A DNA stretch of 6,269 bases from Bacteroidales bacterium (GTDB lineage Bacteria > Bacteroidota > Bacteroidia > Bacteroidales > WCHB1-69): contig JAFZUH010000113.1 in NCBI GenBank assembly GCA_017618435.1, forward strand, positions 1-6,269, written 5' to 3'. Made by a program: the position numbers and the translations under genes. The notes beneath the pieces are model-generated. The model made no database searches. It saw only the letters and a list, made by a program, of their open reading frames with translations, and was not told the DNA's origin. Positions 6,092 to 6,269 of this stretch are shown one piece after another. Within the stretch, counting starts at the first letter, position 1, and the number at the start of each line of letters is the position of its first letter.

Positions 6092-6269
6092 ATGAAAAAA
6101 GTAATTGTATTTAGTATGATGTGCCTAATGGGCATGGCAACAATGGGTATGCTAAATAGTTGTAAAAAAGACCAAACCAGCAAAGATGGATATGTAAATT
6201 TAGGATTGCCTTCTGGCACCAAATGGAGATACTCTAACGAAACTAATTCAAATAGTGGAAATGAATTTT
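6092..6269 (+). CDS. Lipoprotein with GLPSGTKW motif, N-terminal part (3' truncated by window edge)
   Basis: The frame opens at ATG 6092 and has no stop before the window ends; 59 residues are visible. Residues 1-23 are a lipoprotein signal peptide (MKK, Met-rich hydrophobic core) ending in the lipobox LNSC with Cys24 as the lipidated residue. The mature start CKKDQTSKD is basic then acidic, loosely like surface-export signals described in other Bacteroidetes lipoproteins; outer-membrane surface display is inference. YVNLGLPSGTKW (residues 34-45) is the recurrent opening of a domain seen in many Bacteroidales and Fibrobacter surface proteins, where DLGLPSGTKWA is typical; here it continues RYSNETNSNSG instead. 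I connect it with the Fibrobacter succinogenes major paralogous type of domain, whose function is not known. No Shine-Dalgarno motif is present; the start is set by the signal peptide and the A-rich leader. Confidence 0.85.
   Translation, partial: MKKVIVFSMMCLMGMATMGMLNSCKKDQTSKDGYVNLGLPSGTKWRYSNETNSNSGNEF

Overview
The window looks like a piece of a Bacteroidetes (probably Bacteroidales) chromosome. Three things point there. Promoter -7 boxes of the TAnnTTTG type (exactly TATCTTTG) occur three times, each at a sensible distance upstream of a start codon. Start codons are preceded by A/T-rich sequence, mostly without a Shine-Dalgarno motif. The protein families also fit: a secreted protein whose predicted mature end begins with Gln after an Ala, and a lipoprotein with the NLGLPSGTKW signature common in gut Bacteroidales. 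The DNA is visibly A/T-rich throughout. No species call is possible from this alone.

Layout. Positions 1-2238 (+ strand) hold the downstream end of a surface-polysaccharide gene cluster: the C-terminal part of a GT4-like glycosyltransferase (cut by the window edge), a WbqC-like protein and a FemAB/GNAT-fold acyltransferase. Their reading frames overlap by 1 and 10 bases, so they are almost certainly co-transcribed and translationally coupled. After a 129-base gap carrying a promoter, positions 2368-4317 (+) hold two housekeeping genes, rpoN (sigma-54) and tadA (tRNA adenosine deaminase), which abut with no spacer. A strong symmetric hairpin at 4348-4384 ends this block and also serves the convergent gene on the other side.

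Positions 4396-5922 (- strand) encode an exported 508-residue protein: a signal peptide, a Ser/Thr-rich linker made of LP-containing hexamer repeats, then a Cys-containing region that reads as a right-handed parallel beta-helix. Its promoter lies face to face with that of a lipoprotein gene starting at 6092 (+) and running off the window. The two -7 boxes form the arms of a perfect 11-base inverted repeat.

How the parts work together. The first block probably adds a sugar and then an acyl or aminoacyl decoration to a cell-surface glycan. The second block supplies transcription-initiation and tRNA-modification functions and is probably unrelated to the first except by position. The last two genes encode envelope or secreted proteins that may be co-regulated from their shared 169-base upstream region. 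I see no tRNA or rRNA gene, CRISPR array, insertion sequence or phage gene, and no gene-free stretch above 300 bases. Nothing here is clearly a new system. The least explained parts are the WbqC/acyltransferase pair and the divergent exported-protein pair.
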